DNA of 64,000 nucleotides from Dryas octopetala (GCA_963921425.1 OY992832.1:4278001-4342000), one strand, 5' to 3'. Counted from the first letter of the stretch, positions 1 to 12,710 are shown. A program made the numbers and translations. The notes: a model not told the origin generated them from the letters alone.

Positions 1-494
1 TTAATGCTCTAGTTGAGCACTCTGGTCATGTTCCATATAGGTATTATCTATATATTGTATAATAAATATCCCTCAGTGTTTTTTTATTGTATTTGGAAAC
101 CCCAGAATTTAAATTTATTTACTATGATATATTGTTTGGAATATCAGGGATAGTAAACTAACAAGATTACTGAGGGACTCCTTAGGAGGGAAAACAAAGA
201 CATGCATAATTGCGACTGTATCACCCTCCATCCATTGTTTGGAAGAAACACTAAGCACCCTAGACTATGCACACCGTGCCAAAAATATAAAGAATAAACC
301 AGAGGTCAGAAATTTGCTCACTCCCTGTTGTCACAAATTATAAAGTTAATTGTCTTTCATTCTGATCCTCCTAATGGTTTGTTGCTGCTTATTGTTCAGG
401 TCAATCAAAAGATGATGAAATCTGCTTTGATCAAGGATTTGTATTCTGAAATTGATCGGCTCAAGCAAGGTTGTTAACTGATTCCAGAATTAAT

Positions 495-531
<37 letters not shown>

Positions 532-3500
532 AAAAGATTCTTTTTAATGGATACATTATTTATTGATTTTTTTAACAGTTAGTTTGCTGCAAGCTAAATT
601 GTATGGCATGTTTCTTATGTTCTTTCAGAGGTATATGCTACAAGAGAGAAGAATGGAATCTATATACCACGAGATCGTTTTCTTCATGAAGAAGCAGAGA
701 AGAAGGTCTGATTCTTGCCATGGACGGAATACTTTTCTTACCTAAGTTCACATTGCATTGGTTACTGACTTTATTAGCTCTTTCTTTCTCCTAGGCAATG
801 GCTGAAAAAATAGAGCGCATGGAAATTGAATCGGAATCCAAAGACAAGGTATTTTCCATGAAGATCTCTTTCCTTCTCTTTAACTATTTTCAGATTACAA
901 CATGGGAATTAACATAATTTTTGTGTCGTTACCTAAGAGCAGCAATTGTTGGAGCTTCAAGAACTTTACAGTTCTCAGCAACTTTTGACTGTAGAATTGA
1001 GTGATAAACTTGAAAAAACTGAGGTACATTTGCGATATCAGATTCCATTCGTTCTTTCTGCTCTCAGCCTGAGAAAAATTCTAATTATCACTTTATATTT
1101 CAGAAAAAGCTTGAGGAAACTGAACATGCATTGTTTGATCTCGAGGAAAAACATCGACAGGCAAATGCAACCATTAAAGAGAAGGAATTTCTGATATTAA
1201 ATCTCCTCAAGTCTGGTGAGCAAAGTGCCATCCTGTGCTTCAGCAAATTATGTCATCTTACTTTCTACATATTCAGACCAGATATTGATACTTCCCCTTT
1301 CATCTTACCTTCAGTTTCTTTTGCTTAGCAAATGGCTTTTGCTAAGGACTTCAATTTAACACTTGTTCATATTCTAGTTTATGCGCATATTAAATCTCAA
1401 GCTTCTAAATGGTACAATTTAATACAATGTCTTACCATACTATCCACTGTTAACTTTCAGAGAAATCACTTGTTGAGCGTGCATTTGAGCTTCGAGCAGA
1501 GCTAGAGAATGCTGCATCAGATGTGTCCAGTTTATTTGCCAAAATTGGTTTGTATCATTATTTTGGATATTTTTCTTGGGTCTTTCTTAAAAATTCTGGT
1601 GATTTATTCTAACCATGGCGGGTTTTCCAGAGCGAAAGGATAAAATTGAAGATGGAAACCGGATACTAGTCCAGAAATTCCAGTCCCAATTAACTCAACA
1701 GCTTGAAATCTTGCATAAGACAGTGGCAGTTGCAGTGACACAACAGGAGCAGCAATTGAAAGATATGGAGGAAGATATGCAGTCCTTTGTATCAACGAAG
1801 GCAGAGGTAAGATCCAGACATGAAGATTGCCTTAGCATAAATTCTTGAGATCTGATTGTCAGTTTGTACTCTATACAACTTCATTTCTTGGCATGCTTTT
1901 GAAGGCTACCGAAGAACTTAGAGGACGATTAGGAAAACTGAAAAACATGTATGGTTCTGGTATTAAAGCTCTGGATGGTATAGCCGGCGACCTTGAAGGA
2001 AATTCACAGTCAACTTTTTGTCATCTTAATTCAGAAGTTTCTAACCATTCTTCTGCTCTGGAGGATGTAAGTGTTGATTTACTATTTTTTTGGTCTTCAG
2101 TTTTCTTCTTCCTATTTCTGTATTTGACTTTGTTTATGTGATCAGCTCTTCAAAGGAATAGCTTCAGAAGCTGAAGCATTACTTAATGATCTTCAAAGCA
2201 GTCTTCACAAGCAAGAGGAGAAGCTAAGTGCATATGCACAACAACAGCGTGAGGTTTGTAATAAATTACTTTATTACTTTATTTTCCTTTTATGGTTTTA
2301 ATTACTTTATTTTCTTAAATAAAATTCAATTATCACTTTTTGGATTAAAATATTTGGTCTGTGCTTGAGTACAGGCTCATGGCAGAGCAGTGGAAACTGC
2401 ACGATCAGTTTCTAAAGTTACTGTGGACTTCTTCAAGACTCTAGACATGCATGCATCCAATTTGAGTCAAATTGTGGGAGAAGCGCAAACAGTCAATGAC
2501 CAGAAATTGTCTGAACTTGAAGAGAAGTTTGAGGTTGTTGCAGTGCACTTATTAAACTGAATGGGCCGTGATAACAATCTTATTAATCAAATTTAATGCT
2601 TGTATTTCTGTTATATATGTAGGAGTGTGCTGCTAATGAAGAAAGGCAGTTACTAGAAAAAGTGGCAGAGCTGCTGGCAAGTTCAAATGCTAGGAAGAAA
2701 AGACTGGTATGTCTTGTTTTTAAGCTGCTGCCATTTTCTTATGCTTTGTACCTGAGGTTTTATATCGGTAACAACTTTTTTATTTACTTTAATTAGTAAT
2801 GTTCTATATCTATTTTAGGTCCAAACTGCGGTAAATGATCTTCGGGAGAGTGCAACAAGCAGAACCAACAAACTACAGCAAGAAATGTCAACCATGGAAG
2901 ATTCAACTTCTTCTATCAAAGTGAAATGGACAGTTCACATGGAGAAAACAGAATCTCATTACCTTGAAGATACATCTGCTGTGGAATGTGGAAAGAAGGA
3001 CATGGAGGAGGTTCTTCAGAATTGGTATATACTGTTCTTAGGAATATAAACTTTGATCTACGTATGATTCTGCTACTTGAATTTTTCTTGCCCATCCAGT
3101 GACTTACACCAAACAAAATTGTGCAGTTTGAAGCAGGCCAAAATGGGTGCACAACAATGGAGGAATGCTCAGGAGTCCTTGCTTGGTCTAGAAAAGAAAA
3201 ATGTTGCTTCTGTGGACTCCATTGTTAGGTATGCTAATTCCTTATAAGAATAATGCAGGTTTTAATTGAAAATTATTGATTTATTTTTCTCTTCAACTAG
3301 GAGGGGAACGGAAGCCAATCAAGTCCTACGCGAAAGGTTTTCCTCTTCTGTATCAGCTGCACTTGAAGATGTTGATGCTGCAGACAAGAATCTCCTTTCT
3401 TCTATTGATCGTGAGTATCTAGCTTCACATATTAATTTGGCATTTGTCTTTATGATGGATTACATATCAACTGATGAATCAAATACTTGCAGATTCATTA

Positions 3501-4000
3501 CAACTTGACCATGATGCATGTGGAAACCTAAACTCAATGATTGTTCCTTGTTGCGGGGATTTAAGGGAACTGAAAGGAGGGCACTACCACAATATTGTGG
3601 AAATCACTGAGAACGCTGGAAAACTTCTTCTGCATGAATATGTGGTAAGGCTGTTTTTGTGCATCAAGTGTTTTTAGTTTTTACTCAATCAGTTGTCATA
3701 TAATCAAGTCTTTGATTACGCGGTGCTCCCTGCGTGTCCAATTCGTTTTAAGTTTTCAATCTCTGCAACAAGCAGGTGGACGAACCATCATGTTCCACGC
3801 CAAGAAAGAGGTCATTCAACCTTCCAAGCATGGCATCCATTGAAGAACTCCGAACTCCTGCTTTTGAAGAATTGTTGAGATCGTTCTGGGATGCAAGATC
3901 CGCGAAGCATGCAAATGGAGATGTAAAACACATCACAGGGGCGTATGAGGCTGCCCAATCCATTAGAGACTCCAGAGTTCCTCTCACTGCTATTAACTGA
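1..4000 (+). CDS. Kinesin-5 (BimC/Eg5 family) motor protein, C-terminal part, 5' truncated
   Basis: Plus-end microtubule motor of the homotetrameric kinesin-5 family, which crosslinks and slides antiparallel microtubules in spindle and phragmoplast (family knowledge). The window opens inside the motor domain: exon 1-40 encodes [13 protein letters not shown] and the next exon [20 protein letters not shown] and [21 protein letters not shown], the conserved end of the kinesin motor with the switch II/L12 region. A long coiled-coil stalk follows. The tail carries a BimC-box-like segment around [20 protein letters not shown] with a following TPAFEELL (last exon). Exons read by eye: 1-40, 148-304, 400-469, 629-705, 795-848, about 943-1023, 1104-1215, 1461-1547, 1631-1806, 1905-2066, 2146-2253, 2375-2533, 2623-2706, 2819-3024, 3127-3228, 3301-3410, 3493-3644, 3776-4000. 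This gives roughly 720 in-frame codons. The exon at 943 could start 3 bases earlier (one extra Gln). Convergent with the next gene. Confidence 0.95.
496..529. repeat. (CT)n microsatellite in a kinesin intron
   Basis: About 16 uninterrupted CT units lie inside the intron between exons 400-469 and 629-705. The tract is about 100 bases upstream of the acceptor, so it is not the acceptor's own polypyrimidine tract. Confidence 0.95.
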
Positions 4001-6255
4001 AGAGCGGAACAAGAAGATTAGTGGTCAGAAAAGTGTGTACATAATATATCAATATATGGCGTATATATGTGCTCTTTAGTACCTCGGCTACGTTACCTTA
4101 TTCGTTAATTGTTTCTTGAAAAAAGAATGAAAAACTATTGTTGTGGATGGAGAATCCCTAGTAGGCTTCTTGGGGAAGGGGAACTTCAAAACTTGAGTTC
4201 ATTGAATTTCCCCGCTTTGTAACAAACTGCAATTGGATTATTGATGAGGACTTTCTGAGTGTTTGAGTTTTCGAGGCTGCTTTACAACCATCTTGTGAAA
4301 CATATTTTATGGGAACATACGAGAGTAAACCTGTCAACCCCATCCCGTTACATGATTTGCATAAGTGTCAGAAATATTGAGGGTTTAAAATGTTGATATT
4401 AGAAAATTTGAGTGAAAATGTGAAATGAGAATTTATTGTGTCAAATATGAAAAAAAATAATCTTATATCGAGAAAATTTCAAGGTTCGAGGATAAAATCA
4501 AAAGTTTAGACTTTAGATCATTGTGAATGTGACATGACAAATATTGCGTCCCCCCAAGGTGGGGTGGTACTGGGGAAAGGTGTGGGGCTGTGGGATGAAG
4601 GTTGTGGGATGAAGGTTTGCTAAATTTACAAGAGATTTGGGGCTGTGGGATGAAGGTTGGAGATTTGTGGACACAAAAAAATACTTAATTTTTCTTCCTG
4701 CAATTTAAAAAACAAAACGAAAATTGTTCTGTTCACTCCCAATGTGTACAAATAGCAATAACAAAAACGCAAAATTGCAGTCCTTTCACTCTCTCTCTTC
4801 TTTTCTTTGCGGATCAACACCAACCTACTCATTTAAATGCTGCTGTTCTTTGTTCTTAGTTCAAATATATTTGTCAGGAAAAAAACTCATTTGAATCACT
4901 ACAATCTAAACCACATATGTACAGATAGCCCAAATATTGAATTGGCCACTTTGGCCATTTTGCTCAACTTGTACACGATCAGCTATTTTCTTTTTTTAAG
5001 ATCTAATATAAAGACAAAATTTATTTATGGAATGCAGAACCATATAGATATCCACCTGTACCAAACCATGGGCCTCAAACAAGACCAAATTTCTACTCTA
5101 CATCTCCTGATAGAAACAATATATATGCAAAAATACTGCACCTTCAATGTGACCTGGAACAGCCATGCCATCAGATGGGAGGTAAAGTGTTATGCCTGCA
5201 AAATATATCAAGTTTTCACTCTGTCAGGATAGATGGCAAACTGGCAAAGTACATTAAATGTATACATATATAATTAGCCATCCTTGTCACAACTATAAGA
5301 ATGGACCACAAGTAAAAACAAAATGTAAATCTCCAAAAACAACTTCTGGTCATCAAACCTCAGAATTTAGATTATTTAATATTTTAACATTTCTTCATAA
5401 TACAATTTTAAAACACACATATCAATGCATGGTTCTATCAGCTAGAACATATCAATGGCAAACAACACGCCCCGAGGTCTGAGGAAGATCTTCCTGGAGA
5501 AACCACTGACTCCATTCCATCACCAATACATAAAGATAAGGGCTCAAAATTCAAGGTTAAAGCATGTCATGTAGATTTTGTAGTGGAAGTTGTCTCCCTC
5601 ATACTTCTTGACTGAAAGGCTTTGTATTCAAAGTATCTAATGTAATTCTTTTATCTATCGAAAATAGGTACAGAATATTTTTCAATATATAGCACAACAC
5701 TTTATATACATGAAAAGACAAAAGTTATAAACTCCATGTAATGTTATCTTCTATTGATGTAACTGTTAAAAACAAGATCCCTATTGCATATTACTCCTAT
5801 AAAGGAAAAAGACAACTTGGCATTGTAGTGAACTATTTTGCATAATAGACATCTGATCAAGAAAAATAGATGATTTAAGAAACTATAAAAGCACTACATG
5901 TAAGTAAATAAAGAGAGGAAATGGGAGGGAAAGGGGTAAACACAAAAATGAAATTGAACCCCAAATTGGTGGGGGAAGCACACATGATTAGAGGTGCACC
6001 ATTAGCTGATATTTAAAATACTACTACCAGGAAGCCATAGTTGCATTAAATGTCAAGAGACCTCATCAGGATGCAACAATGTCAAAAATCAAAATAATTA
6101 CAGCCTTCATGAACTATATTAGTTCCATGTGAAAGTTAAAAAAAGAAGAAGACTAATTCAATTCAAAAGTGTAACTTGCCAACACCAAGACACAAAGGAG
6201 TGCAATGGAATTTGGAATAATGCATAATGCTATTGAAACCTACCTGAAGAAAACC
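4001..6255. other. Convergent intergenic region with the 3' UTRs of the kinesin and NFRKB genes
   Basis: No supported coding sequence. The kinesin 3' UTR should occupy the first few hundred bases. On the minus strand, downstream of the NFRKB stop codon, a possible splice donor (TTCAG/GTAGG, near 6240-6246) suggests a 3' UTR intron. Open frames here, including one of 131 codons near 4837-5232, lack any recognisable protein signature and have AT-driven composition. Confidence 0.6.
4590..4658. repeat. Three copies of a 14-base G-rich repeat
   Basis: The unit gtgggatgaaggtt occurs at 4590-4603, directly again at 4604-4617, and at 4645-4658. The first and third are preceded by the same ggggct. 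Short local duplication, no known function. Confidence 0.8.
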
Positions 6256-9200
6256 TCACAATAAGCTTGCACTCAAGAGCTCAACTGTCCTTTCTCTTCC
6301 AAAAGTTTCATCATCAAAATCTTCATTTGTGGAATTTTCCTGACACAGCAATTTGTTTTCTTGCATTGGATTTAAGCCAAGACCATCCCAAACCATTGGA
6401 TCACCTTGACGCATTTCATCATGTTCAGATTCGTGATTGGTATCAACATTATCCTCTGCATCTTGTCTCAAATCATTGTACCCAAGTTCCACACCCTTGC
6501 CATCATCCAAACATGATGGCTCTACATTGAGATCAGAGCACAAATCATATCCAGTTTGTTCCTCAGTCCCTTGATAAGCCACAGTCACTGCTCCTTGGTC
6601 AGGTTGCTCGGCAGCATCCTTTTTCTGCCTCTTCCATTTCTTTGTAGATGAAGTACCATCGTCCTCAAAATCTTCTTCTTCTCTTTCTCTATGTAAATAG
6701 ACCCATAATTTCCTTTCCCCATCAAATTGTACACAAGGATCACGCTCATAATGCAAGCGGTCCAGGGCTCCACTAACAACTTGATTAACCTGAGCATCAG
6801 ACACATCTTCAACAATGTACTGAGAATCTCTTATCAAAGTACAAACATCTGCTCTGGTGCCAATACTTCCAGGCAATCTAGCAGCAGCATCTCTCACAAG
6901 ACAAAGAATTGTCACATGTGGTGGTCGATCACGTTTCAGCATAAAGTGATCACGGGCTTTTGATGTTGGCTTACCACCGCACCTTCTCAATGGGGCAACA
7001 ATGGATTTTTTACCATCAGCTGCTGTGTAAGAGAAGGCCCTGTCAGGAATTGAATACCTAAGAACTTCCTCCTTACGGAAATAAGCCCTCACTTCTTCAG
7101 AACTTGGGCTAATGGTGTTAAGACTCTTTTGAGCTCTTAAGTCCCGGAACCTTTCTTTCTCATCCAGGTTGAGCTGCATTAACTCCAAAGGCGGCGCAGG
7201 AAGACTTCCTATTTGTTGAAGAGTCTCTTGCCCACATTTCAGCCAATTAGCAAATGAATCAACCAACTTGACAAGCATTTTGTGAGGAAGACCCCATGCT
7301 TCAGGAGACGTCACCTCCTCCATGGTCTCATGATCAGGTGAACTATGAGACACTGGACCGGTCCATGACCAGCTTTTGGTAGTTTTTTCATAGACGGCTA
7401 GGGTCTTCCAACCCTTTGCTCCTAAAGGTGCTGTTTTTGATGAAAATATCTTCAGAACTCCTCTCACCAGGTCATGGAGTGGCTCTTGTGTCTCAAGAAT
7501 ACAAGGATCTCCCGGATTTGACCTAACACGGTTCACAATCTCCTGAACTGTTAGAGAAGGCGCATTCCCTTCTCCAGCATGCTCTGAGTTATTGGCATTA
7601 ACCTTTTCAAGAGAAAGAACCCCATTGACACCACCCCCGTGATTTTTGTTCTTCTCATCAATAGGTTCCCGGACATCAAAAGTATCTTCAGGAAGTGGAG
7701 TGATCATTGCCAAGCGAACTGCAGAAAGAAGATGTATAATTGAGAATGAGAAGCCAGTATGAACCGTAGGTGTGATTAGAGTAAATGACTTTTTCTGGGG
7801 CTTGGTTTCTGGCTCCATATCTGTTGCTCCTGTTTCTGTAATTGGTGGCTCAGAAATTTCTATATCTGAACTAACAGAGTCAGCCTCCTGCCTCCTCTTT
7901 GCCTTTTTCTTCAAGGAATTGGAATCAACAATACGTTGCAAATGGTTAGACTGTAGGTTACCATCTTCATCTCCTCTACCAGCATCCGTCACATCCTCCT
8001 TCGCTTTCCGCTTCTTTGCCACCAAGTTGCACTCTAGTAATGGGACTTCAATTCTTTCAAGGCGATCATTTGCATATGCTTCTATGTTCTGACCTTTCTT
8101 TCTAAATTTACCCGGTCCACTACCATCTGCTAGTAATCGCATTTCAAGTGAATCATCCGCCTCATCAACAAAGTAGCGGGACTGTGACACAGAATGATCA
8201 TGGAAAACTTCTCTTTTCTTCTTTCCCGCAGCAGGGTAGGCCTTGAATGAGGCTATCTGCAGCCTTTCATCATCATCATCGTCGTCATCAAATTTACCGT
8301 AGCCCGGGATATAGCGCTCTTCCAAAATTCTAGTTGAAGAATTATGCATGGGACTACTGTCTCGCATCTTACCCTTCTGTTTTGCTTTGGAAGAATAGTT
8401 CTCTAGACTACGCATATGTCCATGTTCAACAAAACCACTCATCTTTTTGGAGGAGTAATTGATCCCATCAAGGGCCCGTAAATTATCCTTCACCTCTTTC
8501 TTCACATATTTGGCCCTTTTCGCTTCTAAACTAGGCTTCAACAAAGAAGACGGAGAAGTTTCCATAACACCACTGGGATAAGCCGACTTGCTCCTCAACA
8601 AAGGGTTGCTATCCTCATCATCATCAACTTGCTCTGACGAGTCTGATTCTGTTTCTTCATTTTTAATAAACATTCTATTACTTTTCAATGCTGCCATTTC
8701 TGAGCCTCCATTCTGTACTATATTCCCTCTTATCTTCTCTTGCAATGGTTTTGCTCTAAATTCAGAAGATAAAAATCTATCATTCATCTGGGGTGGGGAA
8801 GCTCTATATGATTTGTAATTTAGATCAGGAGACTCCCTCCCTATCTTCCATTTCTTGCTCCTAACATTCCAATCATCTGCTCTTAAGGGCGAATCTGTAG
8901 CAAAAGTCTCCCCTTCAGTCCTGTTATTCCAGAATAGTTCGGCACGACCTGATGAGTCAGCTCGATCTCCTTTTAGGAGTGGTTGTGGAAGTCTGCCTTT
9001 CAAGGACTTTATCTGATCCCCAACTGAATATTGCTGAATATTTTCTGGATACTTAGCCTTTTTACCAAAATCATAGGGAGCCCTCAAGTTAGGAGGCTTC
9101 CCTGTGAACACCTTCGCCTCTGACAAAAGGTTTGCATTCCGGTTCCTACCATAGACGTGTATGTCAGTGTTGGAAGAGAGAGGCAGACCCATTAAACTGT

Positions 9201-10365
9201 CAGTGGTTGATTCATCGCCTCTTATCAGGTCATGCTTCTTTCCCACTTTCAAAACGCCAGACTTGTCCATCATGCTACCACGAGACACATTTCTATCTCG
9301 CTGGACACCAATTCCATATGTTGTTTCTTCAGCATCATCACCACTAATAATCTGATCCCTCATTCTGAGTGCTGCTCCAGAATCAAACCCTCCTGCCTTA
9401 TTTTGCCGAGGAAGAGCTACTGCTGAACTATATGGTCCAGGATAGCTCGCTAGCTCTTTTGCTGAAGGAGTATTTGGCCCAGCCAACTTCAGTATACCTT
9501 TTGGATTCTGCTTCCCATATTTTGCCAGTTCCAAGGGCGATGACCGCCCTCTTGATGCAAAATCCATATTTGAGCCCACCCCATATGGAGAATAACGACC
9601 CATTTTTTGTGTCATTTTCCTGTCCTTGATCTTGTTGCTCCGTAGAGGTTCACCCGACTCTCTTCCTGATGAGTCCGTCTCCATATCTTCCATCTTCTCA
9701 CCCATCAAACTCTTTTGGATTCTCATAATATTCAACACTCGGAGCCTCTCCTCAATACTGTATCCCTTGCAATTAAGCCAAGCATCCCTTATCTGACAGA
9801 GATTACTAACCATATTGTTCTGATGCTTCCTCAAAAGATTGTAGTGTTGCCGCTTCTGAAAGAAATTCAAACCCTCCCGGTAAAGAGCAACTCTTGGCTC
9901 ACACAAACCTCCCTTCAACATATCGAACAACTTCTTGATAGGGCTCCCAAAATGGAAGTTACAACCTGTAAAAAGCTCTTTCAAAGTAATCACAAAGGTC
10001 TCCTGGTCCATATCAGGAAGATACTTAGTGAGGCCAAACTGTTCATCTTCACTCAAGCACTCATTCCATACATCCACTGACAATATATCCTCGAGACTTG
10101 GAAGGTCATACAGCTCAAAAGGAATGCTACAAGTCTGATTCCCAACTTGGCAAAACTCCACACCAGTTTCCCCCAACTCCAACAAATCAAAGTCATCAGA
10201 CCCAGCCCCGGAGTCTGCATCATCAAATTCATCATCATCATCAGATTCAGCAGCGGAGCTACGCTGTTGAAGCTCATCCTCATCACTAGACATACTCTTC
10301 CTACTACCGGGAGAAAACTCTGAATCGAACCTCGAAACCTTGAAGTTGTTCTTCTCAATCGCCAT
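6256..10365 (-). CDS. NFRKB-like (nuclear factor related to kappa-B-binding protein) subunit of the INO80 chromatin-remodelling complex
   Basis: Single-exon gene of 1369 codons. The ATG at 10365-10363 (MAIEKNNFKVSRFDSEF) is chosen because the in-frame extension upstream begins with TTG and crosses a likely intron acceptor. After an acidic Ser/Asp stretch (residues about 25-65), residues about 84-200 form the DEUBAD-like N-terminal domain of the family (for example DVWNECLSEDEQFGLTKYLP and FGSPIKKLFDMLKGG). A long charged, low-complexity middle contains Lys/Arg-rich basic patches of nuclear-localisation type. Around residues 930-1050 is the NFRKB winged-helix-like domain (TVQEIVNRVRSNPGDPCIL, WSWTGP). 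A second globular region, around residues 1130-1240, contains RPPHVTILCLVRDAAARLPG. The C-terminus ends DDETFGRERTVELLSASLL. In animals NFRKB binds UCHL5 (UCH37) through its DEUBAD domain on INO80; the same role in plants is inference. Confidence 0.9.
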   Translation of the reverse strand: MAIEKNNFKVSRFDSEFSPGSRKSMSSDEDELQQRSSAAESDDDDEFDDADSGAGSDDFDLLELGETGVEFCQVGNQTCSIPFELYDLPSLEDILSVDVWNECLSEDEQFGLTKYLPDMDQETFVITLKELFTGCNFHFGSPIKKLFDMLKGGLCEPRVALYREGLNFFQKRQHYNLLRKHQNNMVSNLCQIRDAWLNCKGYSIEERLRVLNIMRIQKSLMGEKMEDMETDSSGRESGEPLRSNKIKDRKMTQKMGRYSPYGVGSNMDFASRGRSSPLELAKYGKQNPKGILKLAGPNTPSAKELASYPGPYSSAVALPRQNKAGGFDSGAALRMRDQIISGDDAEETTYGIGVQRDRNVSRGSMMDKSGVLKVGKKHDLIRGDESTTDSLMGLPLSSNTDIHVYGRNRNANLLSEAKVFTGKPPNLRAPYDFGKKAKYPENIQQYSVGDQIKSLKGRLPQPLLKGDRADSSGRAELFWNNRTEGETFATDSPLRADDWNVRSKKWKIGRESPDLNYKSYRASPPQMNDRFLSSEFRAKPLQEKIRGNIVQNGGSEMAALKSNRMFIKNEETESDSSEQVDDDEDSNPLLRSKSAYPSGVMETSPSSLLKPSLEAKRAKYVKKEVKDNLRALDGINYSSKKMSGFVEHGHMRSLENYSSKAKQKGKMRDSSPMHNSSTRILEERYIPGYGKFDDDDDDDERLQIASFKAYPAAGKKKREVFHDHSVSQSRYFVDEADDSLEMRLLADGSGPGKFRKKGQNIEAYANDRLERIEVPLLECNLVAKKRKAKEDVTDAGRGDEDGNLQSNHLQRIVDSNSLKKKAKRRQEADSVSSDIEISEPPITETGATDMEPETKPQKKSFTLITPTVHTGFSFSIIHLLSAVRLAMITPLPEDTFDVREPIDEKNKNHGGGVNGVLSLEKVNANNSEHAGEGNAPSLTVQEIVNRVRSNPGDPCILETQEPLHDLVRGVLKIFSSKTAPLGAKGWKTLAVYEKTTKSWSWTGPVSHSSPDHETMEEVTSPEAWGLPHKMLVKLVDSFANWLKCGQETLQQIGSLPAPPLELMQLNLDEKERFRDLRAQKSLNTISPSSEEVRAYFRKEEVLRYSIPDRAFSYTAADGKKSIVAPLRRCGGKPTSKARDHFMLKRDRPPHVTILCLVRDAAARLPGSIGTRADVCTLIRDSQYIVEDVSDAQVNQVVSGALDRLHYERDPCVQFDGERKLWVYLHREREEEDFEDDGTSSTKKWKRQKKDAAEQPDQGAVTVAYQGTEEQTGYDLCSDLNVEPSCLDDGKGVELGYNDLRQDAEDNVDTNHESEHDEMRQGDPMVWDGLGLNPMQENKLLCQENSTNEDFDDETFGRERTVELLSASLL

Positions 10366-10800
10366 GAATCCTAACACAACCAAACCCGCCAAAAGAAAAT
10401 AAACTCAAAAAATTTTAAACCCCGCCGCCTCCAATTCTCACCAAATTCCCAAATCTCCAACCATCACCGAATCAAACCCTAATTCAAAAACAAAAAGGGA
10501 AAGCTCAAAATTCGTAACTACCCAAAGCAAAAAATACACACAAATCGAAGCAAAAACACCAAGATTTACAGATGAATCGAAAATCCATTACAATATTAAA
10601 TAAATTAAAAACATTGAGATTCGAAGGAAGAATACCTGTGATGAGCTTCAATGGCGAAATTGACCAGCAGCGCACGACGCCCGAGACATCGAAGGTACGA
10701 GAATTTGAAGGTTCGGTGAGATAGAAGAGAGAAAGTGTTTGGGTGAATATGAGAAACCCTAGGGGCTAGAGGCAAAAGACGAAGCAGTTATTTTATATAT
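10366..10800 (-). promoter_or_regulatory. 5' UTR with intron and possible core promoter of the NFRKB-like gene
   Basis: On the minus strand a donor CACAG/GTATTC lies at 10636/10635 and an acceptor TTGTGTTAG/GATTC ends at 10371. This gives a 265-base intron that finishes five bases before the ATG. The leader upstream contains AAACCCTAG-type telo-box motifs (near 10750-10757). An AT-rich TATA-like stretch (ATATATAAAATAA on the minus strand) sits near 10788-10800. The transcription start itself is not determined. Confidence 0.6.
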
Positions 10801-12710
10801 ATTGTATTAATATTATATAGACGTGTGGGAGAGGTCGCAGGGGAGGATGAAGAAGACGATGGTGACGTGGAGAGAGGTGCGCCGTCGGATTTCGCGAGGA
10901 GGAAGATGGAAGGGAAAAGACGAAAAGGGGCACAAAGCGGGAAAGAGAAAGCGTGTGTGTGCGCAGAGGTAGAGAAAGAGAGAGAAGAGAGAGCAACTGA
11001 GAAAGCAACAGAAGCCAGCAGAGAGAGAAAGAAAGGGAAGGCGACTCACTGAGTGAGTGAGTCGAGTGACCGTTGAGACTTGCGAGTCATGGTCTTTGCC
11101 GGGCTGGCCCAAATTTTGGAAAATTCCCGGCCGGGCCGTTTCCATCTGACCCACTTGCTTCTACGACGTCGTGTTGTTATCGTTTTCGGTTTTTCCTTCT
11201 AATTTCCAGATGGAAGTACAATTTTGACCGCTGTAAAACGTGGACCCCGCATGGTAAACTACACATGTAACGATGTAAGTACAATTTTAAGTGAACCACT
11301 TTAGAGCCTATGTTATGTTTCTACTTTCTAGTAGAGCAAGATAATTCTTTGGCTAGAGAAAAGAAAAAAAAAAAAAGAATCTCTCTTTTGTTATAATTAA
11401 ATATCTATTTTTCAGTTTTCACTCTTTTGTTCTCTCTTTTGTTAGTTTGTTTTTGGTCTGTTTGTATTGTTTCTTTCGAGCCTGTGTGGCTGTTTCAATG
11501 CAATCTTTCATTTCTTGGCCAAAAAAAAAAAAATCTATTTTTCAGTTTTCACGTCACCATTCCATGTAAAGTTTTGGGGGCACTTAATTTATTTCCTTAA
11601 CTATCTTATAATTAAGAGTTGGATTCATTTCTTGATTTTTTTTAATTAAAAAGATATGAGAGAGAGAAGGAATGAGTGATATTAGATTATTAGGCACTTG
11701 GCTTCTTCCTTTGCTAATATTTCGCTTCAACAACACCCAATAATTTTTCTTGTGAGAGAACCCTTGTTGCTGATGCTTTTGCAGCCTTAAGAAATTGCTA
11801 GCTTCATTCTTAGGAAATATTTGTGTTTGTGTTTGTGATTGTACATTATCATGTAGTGTTATTAATTCATGTGTTATAACATGGGTGGATTGTCAGTTTA
11901 TATTTTTAGGATATAATATTAATAAATTTTTGTCACATTTTTGTTTTTTGAAAAAAAAAAAGGTATAGAAGAAAGGGGAAAGGAGAGTAAAATAGAGGTG
12001 ATGGAGGTGGGGCTGAAAAAGTTTTTGTGTGTAGCTGTGTTATACTAATGTGGTGTTACTAATTCACTCAAATTAGAATACGTGTATAAAAAAAAATGAA
12101 GGGTATGAAGCGGCCTTTGCAACTCTAGATGTAGTGATCATCCCTCTAATAAAATGAAGAAAATGAAGGCTTGTAGGAATTGGGAAATTTTTTGAAATTT
12201 TTATGCACTTGCAATATATTAATATTACCATTATTTCCCTATGTTAATTAATTAATTTATCTTTAATCTATCTTACTATTTTTTTATAATTATTTCTCTT
12301 TTGGAATCAATATAGGGAATTTTTTCTTTTTTCCAAAATCTTGGTTTTGTGGTGAGTATTTTTTTTCTTTTAGGTGCAAACAGAAGCAGCTAAGCATAAA
12401 ATTGGTGGTCTTGTAGTTATAAACATGAAATGGGTCCCCTACTCCCCTTGGTGTGCACACATTATTGCCTCCCTATTATTAGACAGGCAGCTAACTAAAC
12501 TAACTGAACCTTCAATTGCTCTTCCCTCCCTCCTTGCACACCCATTTGACCCTTTCAGTTCTGTCTTTAATTTCTCCACAACCCACCTGCGGCTTCTTTC
12601 TTTCTCCATCTTCTCCTTGGACCCAGATCTTCAATCTTGGCACCACGTGAAAGGACATGTAATGTGAGCTAGTAAAGGTAATATATAATTAATTTCATGG
12701 TGTGACAATT
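10801..12710. other. Intergenic region between NFRKB-like gene and RBOH (divergent promoters)
   Basis: 10825-11050 is a long purine-rich (GA/GGA) tract on the plus strand, pyrimidine-rich on the NFRKB template side. It creates open frames on both strands (75 and 113 codons) that look purely compositional. The remainder is AT-rich with poly-A/T runs (11365-11377, 11521-11533). The RBOH promoter and leader should lie in the last kilobase. A CT-rich stretch at 12590-12620 could be leader sequence. No other gene seen. Confidence 0.6.

Noticed and set aside
10053..11154. Long open frames antisense to and upstream of the NFRKB-like gene (101-121 codons)
   Set aside because: They are shadows of the 4.1-kb coding sequence or of the purine tract and show only compositional bias. 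The NFRKB frame has recognisable domains.
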